NCBI RefSeq assembly: GCF_001317355.1
Contig: NZ_LKET01000032.1
Location: forward strand, 248,001-312,000
Length of the DNA stretch: 64,000 nt
Source: Oxobacter pfennigii
GTDB taxonomy: Bacteria > Bacillota > Clostridia > Clostridiales > Oxobacteraceae
Direction: 5' to 3'
Shown: one piece after another, positions 44,636 to 53,996 of the stretch
Numbering within the stretch: position 1 is the first letter of the stretch
Layout: each line of letters opens with the position of its first letter
Program-made: the position numbers and the translations under genes
Notes under the pieces: model-generated
Told to the model about the DNA's origin: nothing
What the model saw: only the letters and a program-made list of their open reading frames with translations
Database searches by the model: none

Positions 44636-46072
44636 TTATTGCTTTATATCTGTTCGCCTGAGCAATTTCCGCCTTAATTTATAAATATCCTTAAGTGAAT
44701 TACGGACACCATGGTGAAGAGAATAAAGCCTTTTATAATTACTGCTCATCTCTTCCTCAGGAACCATTTCAAATCTATCGTCATAATCCTGCCGCGGCAT
44801 ATCCTTTACCATATAAAAGGCTTCTTTTATAATGTCATTATGGGAATTACCCATAAAAACCTTTACAGAATTTACGTTTGACAGTACCCTGCACAGAAGC
44901 TTATCTCTTTCAGTTCCTATAACTTCTATATAATCAACCTGCATTTCATCGCTGAAATTATGTTCTATGCTGCTTTTTAGTGTAAAGCCTGCCGCCTCAT
45001 AAAAGGAAGTGATTATATCATCTATACATGTATTCCTTTGAATACCAAGGACACCTCCTCTTAAATCACAGTAATCATGTTCCCATTCTCCAAAAATCTC
45101 GGGAAGTATGATTACTCCGCTGCTGCCTAAAGCATAGTTTATATCTTCCGTATTTTCTTCTTTAGTAATTTCTTTTATCCATTTTAAAAACTGGATCTGG
45201 TAATTGCCCTTTATAAAATTGATATATGAATTATCCTTAAAAGGTATTTTTGTAATAAAACTGTGCTTTCTTATTTTTGAATTATCTGAAACAAAGCATA
45301 TGTTGAAGGTATCGCTGTCAAATACCATCCCTTTTATCCCTTTTCGGCTTAATAGCATGGCCATGGGAAGCATTATACCCGAACCCATTAAGAGTTTCAA
45401 ATCTGTGTTCAGCCCTAATTCCTCTTTAGCTTCACCGTCAATTACCCCTACGCATTCCCCTATTTTACACACTCTGGGGAATATACCCTTTTCGATTTCC
45501 AGCGAATTAATTATTTTATTATTATAATCGTTATTTTTAATGCTGTATCCTAAGAAAGCTGCAGAATAAACATCGATGGCTGTCTCTCCGCACAGCCTGT
45601 AGGATATATAGCCGTCAGGAGTGAGTATTTTATAAATTCTTTTATATGCATCGGGTTTATTGTATTTAATCCATAATATTATGGGATATACCAGACTGTT
45701 CCAGGGAGCATAAAGACTGCTGCCTTGCTTTTTAAACATTTTTTCGCATATTTCAGACTGGTATTTTGCTCTCTTGTCTCCCGGCATTATAGCGCCCATT
45801 ATGTTCTTTCCCGCTCTGTCAACAAATACAAATGTCCCGGGCTGATAAATGACAGACATATATTGAATACTTAAATCCCGGTTTTTATATTTCATTTCCC
45901 TTATTATTTCTGATACGCCATCTATCCACTCTTCGGGATTCTGTTCCATATAATCTCCTTCTGCTTTTAAGCTCAAAGGCATCTTAAATGCTTCTATCTC
46001 GTTTCCTTTATCATCGTAAAATATACCTTTCATGCTATCAATGCCCAAATAAAGCATTAAGGTACAATTCAT
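44636..46072 (-). CDS. Degenerate FGGY carbohydrate kinase-like protein
   Basis: 478 residues from an ATG at 46072 with AGGAGGTG upstream. The fold is recognisable: LYLGIDSMKGIFYDDKGNE start, YMEQNPEEWIDGV, LTPDGYISYRLCGETAIDVYSAAF, and GGVLGIQRNT. But the phosphate-binding loop DxGTTxxK is shortened to DSMK, and no AGxGD-type catalytic Asp motif is seen in the second domain (LMGSGIMLPMAM instead). It is probably a pseudo-kinase or binding protein. It is alone downstream of the YtxH-like gene. Confidence 0.75.
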   Translation of the reverse strand: MNCTLMLYLGIDSMKGIFYDDKGNEIEAFKMPLSLKAEGDYMEQNPEEWIDGVSEIIREMKYKNRDLSIQYMSVIYQPGTFVFVDRAGKNIMGAIMPGDKRAKYQSEICEKMFKKQGSSLYAPWNSLVYPIILWIKYNKPDAYKRIYKILTPDGYISYRLCGETAIDVYSAAFLGYSIKNNDYNNKIINSLEIEKGIFPRVCKIGECVGVIDGEAKEELGLNTDLKLLMGSGIMLPMAMLLSRKGIKGMVFDSDTFNICFVSDNSKIRKHSFITKIPFKDNSYINFIKGNYQIQFLKWIKEITKEENTEDINYALGSSGVIILPEIFGEWEHDYCDLRGGVLGIQRNTCIDDIITSFYEAAGFTLKSSIEHNFSDEMQVDYIEVIGTERDKLLCRVLSNVNSVKVFMGNSHNDIIKEAFYMVKDMPRQDYDDRFEMVPEEEMSSNYKRLYSLHHGVRNSLKDIYKLRRKLLRRTDIKQ

Positions 46073-46147
46073 AAACTCACCTCCTGTCACAAAGCATAAT
46101 ATCCTCGCATTATTATATATGCTGTTTATAAAAAAATGACACAAAAA

Positions 46148-46170
46148 CAGGTCCGGCAGCACCGGACCTG
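46148..46170 (-). terminator. GC-rich terminator after the YtxH-like gene
   Basis: CAGGTCCGG and CCGGACCTG form a perfect 9-bp stem, followed on the minus strand by TTTTTG. Confidence 0.8.
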
Positions 46171-46184
46171 AAATTGCAAATACT

Positions 46185-46361
46185 TTACCTGTTAATTTTT
46201 TTAACCCCATCAATAAAATCTCCTGCAAAGCCTGAAATGCCTTTTCCGGCCTTTGAAATTATACCTTTGGCTTTCTTATCTATTCCCGGCAGGAAAGCCA
46301 GCCCAGCCGTTGCTCCTAATATCGCCCCTGTTGCCATACCTCTTAAAAACCTCTTTTTCAA
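46185..46361 (-). CDS. YtxH-like small glycine-rich protein
   Basis: 58 residues from a TTG at 46361, preceded by AGAGGTGATATT. It reads (M)KKRFLRGMATGAILGATAGL, then FLPGIDKKAKGIISKAGKGI and ends GVKKINR: a Gly/Ala-rich helix followed by basic amphipathic sequence, as in YtxH-type stress or envelope proteins. It is easily missed because of the TTG start and short length. Confidence 0.7.
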   Translation of the reverse strand: MKKRFLRGMATGAILGATAGLAFLPGIDKKAKGIISKAGKGISGFAGDFIDGVKKINR

Positions 46362-46549
46362 AATATCACCTCTTTAGCAGCATATATACTTATCCTTATT
46401 TGTTATAGTCTGCAGTTTTTTATTATGTAATCATGGTAAATTTTAGTGGTATCGAAAATAAATATTATAGCCACTATATACCATAAATGATAGAATAAAT
46501 GAAAAGCATGCTTACTGCATAATCTTTATGATACCCTGGAGGTTTTTAT

Positions 46550-47662
46550 ATGAAGGATATATTTGCAAATTGTGCGGCCAAAAAAATAGCCGGAGATTTA
46601 AATTTTTCAGTCTATGAAACTCCATGGCTTACAGAATATATATTAAAATACTCCTTCATAAAAGAAAAATGGGGAGCCTTGAATATAATCAATTTTACTG
46701 ATGCGGAAAACATATTAAAAAATGAGGCACTTGATATGAAAACAATAATGGATAAACAGTTATCCGCATATAAGGCCGCCGGCGGAAAAGCAGTTATTTA
46801 CTATAATATTTTTGTAAGTCAGGATGGCTTAAGTGAGGATGAAATTAAAATCCTTTTAAGCCTTTTCAAGCATTCCATTGTTTTACAGGCTACTTTTATT
46901 CCTGTAGTTATTGACCTTAAGAATAAAAGCATAGCTGCACCCAATAAATCAGACCTAATGAAAATAGGGGTGTATAATATTTTGAATGAATGTATGCTTA
47001 ACATACCTTCTTATGATGGTTTTGAGAGTTTTGAGGTTTATATGAACAATGCTGCTTTAAAAAACAAACAAGGAAGCAGCAGGATAATAATTAAATCCAA
47101 AAAGCCTGTATTTACATATATACTTATCCTTATTAATATTGGGATTTTTGTTATGATGGAATATGCGGGAGGAACCAGAAACCCTGATGTGCTTAAGTCC
47201 TTCGGAATAAAAATTAATTCACTTATATTGGCCGGACAATACTGGCGTCTTATAACCTCAGCCTTTATACACATAGGCTTTGCCCATATAGCTTTCAACA
47301 TGTACGGCCTGTATAATTTAGGCAGCATAGTAGAGCGGATATACGGAAATAAAAAATTCTTATTTATATACTTTGTATCGGCAATTTTAGGTTCTTTAAG
47401 CAGCCTTGTATTTTCACCCGTACCTTCAGCCGGTGCATCAGGGGCCATCTTTGGCATGTTTGGCGCCCTCCTCTTTCTAGGAAGAAAAATTCCCGGACTC
47501 TTTTCCACTTCATCCGGCCTTAATATCCTGGCGGTTTTAGGCTTTAACCTTTTTTATGGATTTATCACCCCGGGCATAGATAATTATGCACACATCGGCG
47601 GTCTCCTTGGTGGTTATATATCTGCCAGCATGGCAGGATTTAATAATTCTTCGGAAAAATAA
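46550..47662 (+). CDS. Rhomboid family intramembrane serine protease
   Basis: 370 residues. The N-terminal 180 residues are soluble (about 1-178), then six membrane helices: WRLITSAFIHIGFAHIAFNMYGL (HxxxN), GASGAIFGMFGALL (catalytic Ser of GASG, about 301) and NYAHIGGLLGGY (catalytic His). Substrate unknown. GGAGG precedes the ATG. Confidence 0.92.
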   Translation: MKDIFANCAAKKIAGDLNFSVYETPWLTEYILKYSFIKEKWGALNIINFTDAENILKNEALDMKTIMDKQLSAYKAAGGKAVIYYNIFVSQDGLSEDEIKILLSLFKHSIVLQATFIPVVIDLKNKSIAAPNKSDLMKIGVYNILNECMLNIPSYDGFESFEVYMNNAALKNKQGSSRIIIKSKKPVFTYILILINIGIFVMMEYAGGTRNPDVLKSFGIKINSLILAGQYWRLITSAFIHIGFAHIAFNMYGLYNLGSIVERIYGNKKFLFIYFVSAILGSLSSLVFSPVPSAGASGAIFGMFGALLFLGRKIPGLFSTSSGLNILAVLGFNLFYGFITPGIDNYAHIGGLLGGYISASMAGFNNSSEK

Positions 47663-47732
47663 GAACCCCACCCGCTATAGCAATCGAAGATTTCTAGCGG
47701 GTCCTTAGAACCTTGTTGCTGCACAATAAAAG

Positions 47733-47934
47733 AGAGGCGCATTTGAAACAACGTAAATGAGCATTTGTGAGAGTTCTCTCTAAAGCTCTTGGTGACTCTT
47801 CCGCAGAAAATACTTAGAATTTTAGATTGTTTGAAGGAAGGAAGTTTAATAATTCTTGTATTTTCAAGGCGGGGAACCTTAGAACTTGCAGAACTCGAGC
47901 ACAGTAAATACAGTGTTTCAAATGCGACACCCCT
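47733..47934. repeat. About 200-bp TIR repeat, copy 3 (reverse)
   Basis: Termini AGAGGCGCATTTGAAACA and TGTTTCAAATGCGACACCCC pair. The core, read on the minus strand, is the same as in copies 1 and 2 (GAGTTCTGCAAGTTCTAAGG and CTTGAAAATACAAGAATT). It lies between two convergent genes. Confidence 0.8.
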
Positions 47935-47941
47935 TTTTATT

Positions 47942-50900
47942 CTACTCTATTCTGTTTAGTTTTAATAAGCCTTCCCTGCACTTTTGCGCCAGATGGCGGA
48001 CATTTCGTGCATATAAAGAATAATCAAACTCATATGCTCCCTTTATCATATTTTTTATACAATAATCCCTTTCATTGCCTAAGTGTATGAGATTTCCCGC
48101 AAGGGCAATTATTTCATCACCGTTCTTAAAGCTGCCTTCTATACCCAGATAATTTTCAAATCCGGAGTAAAACAAAAGCAAAAGCCCTGCGCTTTTAATG
48201 TCGTCTACCACATTCCACTTCTTCTTTATACCGGATATTACCCACATAAGCTTATCCCATGGCATATAGTGCTTTTTAAAGTTTAAAAATTTATTTCGAA
48301 GTCCTGGGTGGCAGTTTAATTCAAAGAGATATTCGCTGCTCATGATATTAAAGGAAAAATCTATTCTGTAATATGTCTCCCCCGATGTCTTATAGCAATA
48401 TATGCCCAGGTTTTTATAACTTTGGATATCGTTAGGCACAGGCATATTATTTAAATTCTTAATATAATAAGGATTTATCAAACCCACAGCCAATATTTTC
48501 AGGGCTTTGAAATAAGGTATGAGGGCGGTATATAAATACTCCCGGGGATTTATATATTCAAAATCCCCCAACAATTTATCCCCCAGCTCCATTAATGTAT
48601 CAGCGTATTCTATGGCCGCCGCTGATTTTTTTATGCCTAGGGCTGCAGCAGCGGTTTCTTCCCAGGTCTTATTAACTATCCTTTTTTCAAAGGACAGCAT
48701 TAAATTGTCTATATATCTTTGTACAGTGCCCTCAGAGCGTTCAATGGAAGCTTTGTTTTTATTGTATATCCTTCTTTCATTCCTTATAAAGGCTTCCACA
48801 TTGGAGGTCGTTTCATTCTTTGACCATGTGGTATTTTCCTTTGGATAAGCTTTATATAAAATGCCCTTGAGCAATTTTTTTATATCCTTAGTAAATCCAT
48901 CTTTTATAGCCAGACAGCCGTCAAAAAGATGAATTAATTCATCCACAGGCTTTATTTCTTTTCCTAAAAGTTTTTGCTGAGCTATAAATGTTATATCCAT
49001 GACTCTTTGATTTTTTTCAATTTCCATGGCTTTTTCTATTGTGATAAGAGCGTCCTCACCCTGGTCTTGCATAAGATAGCAAAGACTTAAATTAGCATAA
49101 AACTTAATGAGCATATCACAATATTCACTATAATCATTAATCCTCTTGCCATTTTTATCCTCTGTCAGCTTTTCTATGGCTTTACAAAAATATGAGTTTG
49201 CCTCATTAAATTTGCCAAGCCTTATCTTTATTAAGGCTAAATTAAAATAAACTTCAGGATTGTCCGAGTGCTCTTCAAAGTCACTGAGAATCACTTCAGC
49301 AGTTTCATGTCCTTCACCATCATAATACAGGCAAGCCTCATCTATTTTTATAAGCTCCCCTTTATATTTTTCGGGTATTTCATTTATAATTTCCATGGCT
49401 TTATCAATGTTCTTAAGATGCCGATAAACACATACCAAATTATGATATACCATTTTTCTGCTGTATACATCCATATTTTTATACTTATCCAGAATATGAT
49501 TGTATAAATAACCTGACTTGTCATAATATTCTTTTTCCATATATGTCTGCGCCAGGTCATATACCTCGCTAAAACTTAACTTTTCCAATTCGAGGCAGTT
49601 GAAATACTCATCCCATTCCATATCATTTTCCAGGCAACATTTTATAATTCCGGCATAAACGCCGGGTATGAATTTTGTAAGACTTAAGATATCGGTAAAA
49701 GTTTTCAAGGCTTCATGGTATTTATTTTGCTTTAAAAGGCAGCAAGACATTTTATATAAAATTTTACTGTCCGGCTTTTCAGCATCATTACATATTTTGT
49801 AAAAATCATAGGCCTGGGAGTACTCTCCCATTTCATATAAAACATCAGCAACAATTGCTGTACGGTTAAAGCTTAGATTTTTTCCGGATTTCACAATCTC
49901 CAGAGATTTCACTAGGGCTTTTGCTTTGACATAAGGTGTTATGACAAGGGTCTCAAAAGCATTATATAGTTCATCTATGATAAAGCTTCCCAGTTCCATG
50001 TCCATTACCTTTTCATATATGTCCATTGCTTTTCTCTTGTCGATTGTGTATAAAAAATAAGCCATCAATATTGAAGCATCGAAGCAGTCACTGTTTTCCT
50101 CTGACTGTTTTAATATGGAGCTTTCATGTTTTTCAAATGTTTCATATGCTGCATTCATCTTCAAATTAATAAAACTTAATTTGACTTTCAAAGCAAGAAG
50201 CGCTATCTCTTCATCACCGTTTTCAATGCAAAAATTGCTGTTTAACAAATCATCAACTATTTTTAATCCATAAGCCTCATGGTTTTTGTTAATGGCAAGA
50301 TGGCATTGAAGCAGCATGTATTTCTCCCACATGCTTAATTCTTTGGTGGAGTTGATGGATTCCAATAATTCATAAAACCTATTGCTGGATAGATATATTT
50401 TACCAACGAGCTTCACCTTTTCTTCTTTATATTCATCATCAATGGATAATGCATTTTCCATGGCTTTTTCGCTCATCTTTTGGGATATATAAATCTTGCT
50501 CAGCATTATTCTGGCGTTGTTTATCTTATCCTTCGGCACATCAGGATTGGATTTGACTCTTTGCAAATGCAAAGAAGCCTTTTCAAAATCACCTTCATTA
50601 AAATAGCATTCTCCTAAAAGATAATCCTTTTCTGAACCCTTCAATGTATCTTTTATCCCTGACAAAACTTCAATGGCATCATAGAACTTATTGGCCTTTT
50701 TATAAATCCTGACTATTTCATAAATTATATCGTCTCTGCTTTGAGTTATCTCACCTGCTCTTTTTAAACACTTTATAGCTTCTTCATATTTGCCTTGACT
50801 CTCCAATAAGATGCCCTTTTCAAGATAGCAGTCAACATTGTTTTCATCAAATTTAAGAGCTTTATCCATAATCTTTAAGGCTTCATTGGCATTTTTATTT

Positions 50901-51109
50901 TTGATATCCTCAGCTATGCTTAACAAATCAGTAATCTTATTTTTTACATCTCTGGAATTAAGCTTACCGTAATGAATACAGCTCTCAGGACAGGATGAGT
51001 TAAGCTGCATACTGCTGCAGCAATCACCGCAAATAAAATTATTTCTATATTTTACGCACTGCCTGCGGCCGCGCTTATTCTGGCAACTTATACAGATATT
51101 TTTTTTCAT
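47942..51109 (-). CDS. Large TPR protein with Cys-rich N-terminus
   Basis: 1055 residues from an ATG at 51109 (GGGGTGA 5 nt upstream). A Cys cluster (about 5-48: CISC, RRQC, FICGDCC, CPESCIHYG) looks like one or two zinc knuckles. Then about fifteen or more TPR repeats (for example NEALKIMDKALKFDENNVDCYLEKG) run to about residue 700. The last 300 residues are helical and unrelated to TPR (PREYLYTALIPYFKAL, IKKKWNVVDDI). No signal or membrane segment. I do not know a characterised homologue; a scaffold role is inference. Confidence 0.75.
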   Translation of the reverse strand: MKKNICISCQNKRGRRQCVKYRNNFICGDCCSSMQLNSSCPESCIHYGKLNSRDVKNKITDLLSIAEDIKNKNANEALKIMDKALKFDENNVDCYLEKGILLESQGKYEEAIKCLKRAGEITQSRDDIIYEIVRIYKKANKFYDAIEVLSGIKDTLKGSEKDYLLGECYFNEGDFEKASLHLQRVKSNPDVPKDKINNARIMLSKIYISQKMSEKAMENALSIDDEYKEEKVKLVGKIYLSSNRFYELLESINSTKELSMWEKYMLLQCHLAINKNHEAYGLKIVDDLLNSNFCIENGDEEIALLALKVKLSFINLKMNAAYETFEKHESSILKQSEENSDCFDASILMAYFLYTIDKRKAMDIYEKVMDMELGSFIIDELYNAFETLVITPYVKAKALVKSLEIVKSGKNLSFNRTAIVADVLYEMGEYSQAYDFYKICNDAEKPDSKILYKMSCCLLKQNKYHEALKTFTDILSLTKFIPGVYAGIIKCCLENDMEWDEYFNCLELEKLSFSEVYDLAQTYMEKEYYDKSGYLYNHILDKYKNMDVYSRKMVYHNLVCVYRHLKNIDKAMEIINEIPEKYKGELIKIDEACLYYDGEGHETAEVILSDFEEHSDNPEVYFNLALIKIRLGKFNEANSYFCKAIEKLTEDKNGKRINDYSEYCDMLIKFYANLSLCYLMQDQGEDALITIEKAMEIEKNQRVMDITFIAQQKLLGKEIKPVDELIHLFDGCLAIKDGFTKDIKKLLKGILYKAYPKENTTWSKNETTSNVEAFIRNERRIYNKNKASIERSEGTVQRYIDNLMLSFEKRIVNKTWEETAAAALGIKKSAAAIEYADTLMELGDKLLGDFEYINPREYLYTALIPYFKALKILAVGLINPYYIKNLNNMPVPNDIQSYKNLGIYCYKTSGETYYRIDFSFNIMSSEYLFELNCHPGLRNKFLNFKKHYMPWDKLMWVISGIKKKWNVVDDIKSAGLLLLFYSGFENYLGIEGSFKNGDEIIALAGNLIHLGNERDYCIKNMIKGAYEFDYSLYARNVRHLAQKCREGLLKLNRIE

Positions 51110-51211
51110 AGAGTTCACCCCAATTGGATAATAATGTATTTATTCGATATCGTCGCTTAAATTCCTGTATGAAAATAAAAAAGCTTGTACTACTTACAGA
51201 AAAAATATTTT

Positions 51212-52237
51212 TTATTTTAACTCAAGCTGCTTTATCCATTCCAAGGTTTTGCCGGTTATTATTATACTTTCACTATTGAGCTTAGAAATTTCCTTTACCC
51301 CTGCAGAAATCATAGATACTTTCATTTCATAAATAAATTTTTCGAGCTCATCAAAAACTCCTTTTTCTCCTTTTGATTTATAGGCTTTAAGAAAGGGATA
51401 GGCAATGGATGCGGCATCTGCCCCCATCATCAATGCTTTTATTACATCAAGTCCGTTTCTTATGCCCCCTCCGCAAATAACCGACAATTCAGGTCTATAT
51501 TTGCATACAGCAATCAGGCTTACAGCAGTAGGTATACCTATGTTTAAAAGGCTCTCCCCCACATTATCATTTCTTCTTAAAGACTCAATACGGGCAAAAT
51601 TTGTTCCGCCATATCCTCCTATATCAACAGTTTGTATACCTGCATCAATAAGCTTTAGAGCAGCAGAACCGGACATACCGAAACCCACCTCTTTTACAAT
51701 TACGGGTACATGGATTTTACTTTTTATTTCAGCAATATTATTAAGTATGCCTTTGAATTTCCTGTCACCTTCAGGCATTATAAGCTCCTGCAGTACATTA
51801 AGATGCAGCTGCAATGCATCAGCTTCTATCATGTCCACTGCTTCTTTTGCCATATCTTTAGATACATTGGCACCCACATTGGCTAAAATAAAGCCATTTT
51901 TATTTACTTTTCTCACAATGGAGAAGCTCTCTCTCAAATTCCTATCTTTAACTGCCACTGATTGAGAACCTACGGCAATAGGTATATTGAATTCTTTTGC
52001 TGTATTAGCTAAAGCTTCATTTATGCTTTTCCCCTCCTCGGTTCCTCCGGTAATGGCATTTATTATCAACGGAAAGGAAAATTTCCTGTTAAAAATTCTA
52101 AGAGACATGTCTATATCGTCAAAATCAACTTCCGGAATGCTGTTATAAAGTATATGTATATCATCAAAAACTTTTATGTTTTTATTCTGACTCGAAATTG
52201 CATAAACCATATGCTCTGATTTTCTTTTCAAGCTCAT
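51212..52237 (-). CDS. fni: Isopentenyl-diphosphate delta-isomerase type 2
   Basis: FMN-dependent IPP/DMAPP isomerase. 341 residues from an ATG at 52237. MSLKRKSEHMVYAIS, NAITGGTEEGKSINEALA, LHLNVLQELIMPEGDR, VKEVGFGMSG, GYGGTNFARIES, and CGGGIRNGLDVIKALMMGADA (FMN phosphate site) are present. It isomerises for isoprenoid synthesis. It stands alone. Confidence 0.94.
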   Translation of the reverse strand: MSLKRKSEHMVYAISSQNKNIKVFDDIHILYNSIPEVDFDDIDMSLRIFNRKFSFPLIINAITGGTEEGKSINEALANTAKEFNIPIAVGSQSVAVKDRNLRESFSIVRKVNKNGFILANVGANVSKDMAKEAVDMIEADALQLHLNVLQELIMPEGDRKFKGILNNIAEIKSKIHVPVIVKEVGFGMSGSAALKLIDAGIQTVDIGGYGGTNFARIESLRRNDNVGESLLNIGIPTAVSLIAVCKYRPELSVICGGGIRNGLDVIKALMMGADAASIAYPFLKAYKSKGEKGVFDELEKFIYEMKVSMISAGVKEISKLNSESIIITGKTLEWIKQLELK

Positions 52238-52265
52238 ACTTTCCACCTCATTAAGTTAGGGGCTC

Positions 52266-52464
52266 GGGGCTGTTGCGTTTTAAACACTGCATTGCTATGT
52301 CGAGTTCTGCAGGTTCTAAGGCTCCCTGCCTTGAAAATACAAGAATTTTTAAGCTTCACTCCGCTCAAACAATCTGAAATTCTAAGTATTTTCTGCAGCA
52401 GCGTCGCCAAGAACTTTTAAAGAACTCTCACGATTCATTTACGTTGTTTAAACGCAACAGCCCC
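52266..52464. repeat. About 200-bp TIR repeat, copy 2
   Basis: Ends GGGGCTGTTGCGTTTTAAAC and GTTTAAACGCAACAGCCCC pair with one bulge. The core is GTTCTGCAGGTTCTAAGG, CTGCCTTGAAAATACAAGAATTTTT and GCGTCGCCAAGAACTTTTAA. It occupies most of the 52238-52569 gap between divergent fni and the GH1 gene. Confidence 0.85.
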
Positions 52465-52569
52465 AAGTTAGTCCGACATTTGTACTATAACAAATTTAAT
52501 ACACATAGTATATACAAATATTTTTTAAAAAATATGTATGAAATTTTAAGCTTTACAGGAGAGTTTTAT

Positions 52570-53787
52570 ATGTCTCGATACATTTTCCCGCCGGGATTTT
52601 TATGGGGCAGTGCTTCTTCAGCCTTTCAGGTCGAGGGTATGTGTACAAATCACGATTTTTATTTATGGTACAAGGAAGGCAGGATAAAGGACAATTCCAA
52701 TCCCGATTTTGCAGTACTTCATTATATTAAATACAAAGAGGATTTTCATCTCTTAAAGGAGCTTTCTCATAATACGGTGAGAATAGGTTTGGAATGGGCC
52801 CGAATTGAACCCATAGAAGGCTCCTTTGATATACTGGCCCTTATGCATTACAGAAATGTGTTAAAAACCATAAAGGATTTAAAAATGTCCCCCATGGTCA
52901 CACTTCATCATTTTTCAATCCCACTGTGGCTATTTGAAAAAGGGGGCTTTGAATATAAAGACTGTTCTCAATACTTCCTTCGATATGTTAAAAAAACCGT
53001 GGAATTCTTAGGCGACCTTATTGATTTTTATATTACCATAAATGAACCTACGGTACTTGCATACAACGGCTATTTTACGGGAGAATTTCCACCGGGTAAA
53101 AAGGATTATTTGCTGATGCAAAAGGTTCACAACGCTCTTATAAATATTCATATACTTTCATATAACTGCATCCACCGCATACACGAGAGCAAGGGATGGC
53201 ATAAAGCAAAGGTCAGCATTGCAAAGCATATGAGAGAGTTTACTCCCTATAGGGAAAAATCTTTAATGGATAAATTATCTCAAAAATATATAGACGTGTT
53301 TTTTAATCACAGCTTTTTGAACAAGGCCATGGAACATAATTCCCTTGATTTCATCGGCATAAATTATTATACGGGAAGCCTTATAAAATTTCCCTTTGAA
53401 ACACTGAGCAGGAAAGATCTTAAAAAAAACAGTCTGGGATGGGACATTTATCCCCAAGGCTTTTATAATGTAATCAAAATAACATGGAATAAATATAAAT
53501 TGCCCATTTATATCACCGAAAACGGAGTTTGTGATTTCTGTGATGAACTAAGAGAGGATTTTATAAGAGAGCATATTAAAGCTATGCATAAGGCCATAGA
53601 GGAAGGTGCGGATGTAAGAGGTTATTATCACTGGTCAAGCCTAGATAATTTCGAATTAACGGAAGGCATAAAAATCCGCTTTGGGATTATTCATATAGAC
53701 CATGATTCACCAAGTAAAACAAGAACAATCAAGGCAAGCGGCAGGCTGTACGCAAAAATAATCTCTCAAAACGGATTGCTGGAATAA
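52570..53787 (+). CDS. Glycoside hydrolase family 1 (beta-glycosidase)
   Basis: 405 residues from the ATG at 52570, with GGAGAG upstream. MSRYIFPPGFLWGSASSAFQVEG is the GH1 N-terminal signature. TINEPTVLAYNGYF holds the acid/base Glu, and PIYITENGV the nucleophile Glu. Shorter than typical GH1 enzymes (about 450), mainly by loops. No PTS genes or phospho-site evidence are in sight, so the sugar specificity is open. Confidence 0.9.
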   Translation: MSRYIFPPGFLWGSASSAFQVEGMCTNHDFYLWYKEGRIKDNSNPDFAVLHYIKYKEDFHLLKELSHNTVRIGLEWARIEPIEGSFDILALMHYRNVLKTIKDLKMSPMVTLHHFSIPLWLFEKGGFEYKDCSQYFLRYVKKTVEFLGDLIDFYITINEPTVLAYNGYFTGEFPPGKKDYLLMQKVHNALINIHILSYNCIHRIHESKGWHKAKVSIAKHMREFTPYREKSLMDKLSQKYIDVFFNHSFLNKAMEHNSLDFIGINYYTGSLIKFPFETLSRKDLKKNSLGWDIYPQGFYNVIKITWNKYKLPIYITENGVCDFCDELREDFIREHIKAMHKAIEEGADVRGYYHWSSLDNFELTEGIKIRFGIIHIDHDSPSKTRTIKASGRLYAKIISQNGLLE

Positions 53788-53874
53788 GCCAATATCACAA
53801 TTATATCAGTTTAATTTAAACACATACGGTAAATTATAACGATGATGCTTCCCCTTGTATAGGTGTTGCTTCCG

Positions 53875-53903
53875 TTGATATTTTAGGATAATTATGCTAT
53901 ACT
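53875..53903 (+). promoter_or_regulatory. Promoter of lysC
   Basis: TTGATA (53875-53880), 17-bp spacer, TATACT (53898-53903); close to sigma-A consensus, about 90 bp before the start of the aspartate kinase. Confidence 0.75.
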
Positions 53904-53996
53904 GATAAGAATTAATCAGACCTTTAACAATTTACATTTTAGTTATATAATGAAATTCAATTAATTTTTATATATTTTATGTTAAGAGGTGATTCT

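Noticed and set aside
53788-53996. Lysine riboswitch before lysC
   Set aside because: The leader from the mapped-looking promoter is only about 90 nt and has none of the long multi-helix features of the lysine riboswitch.
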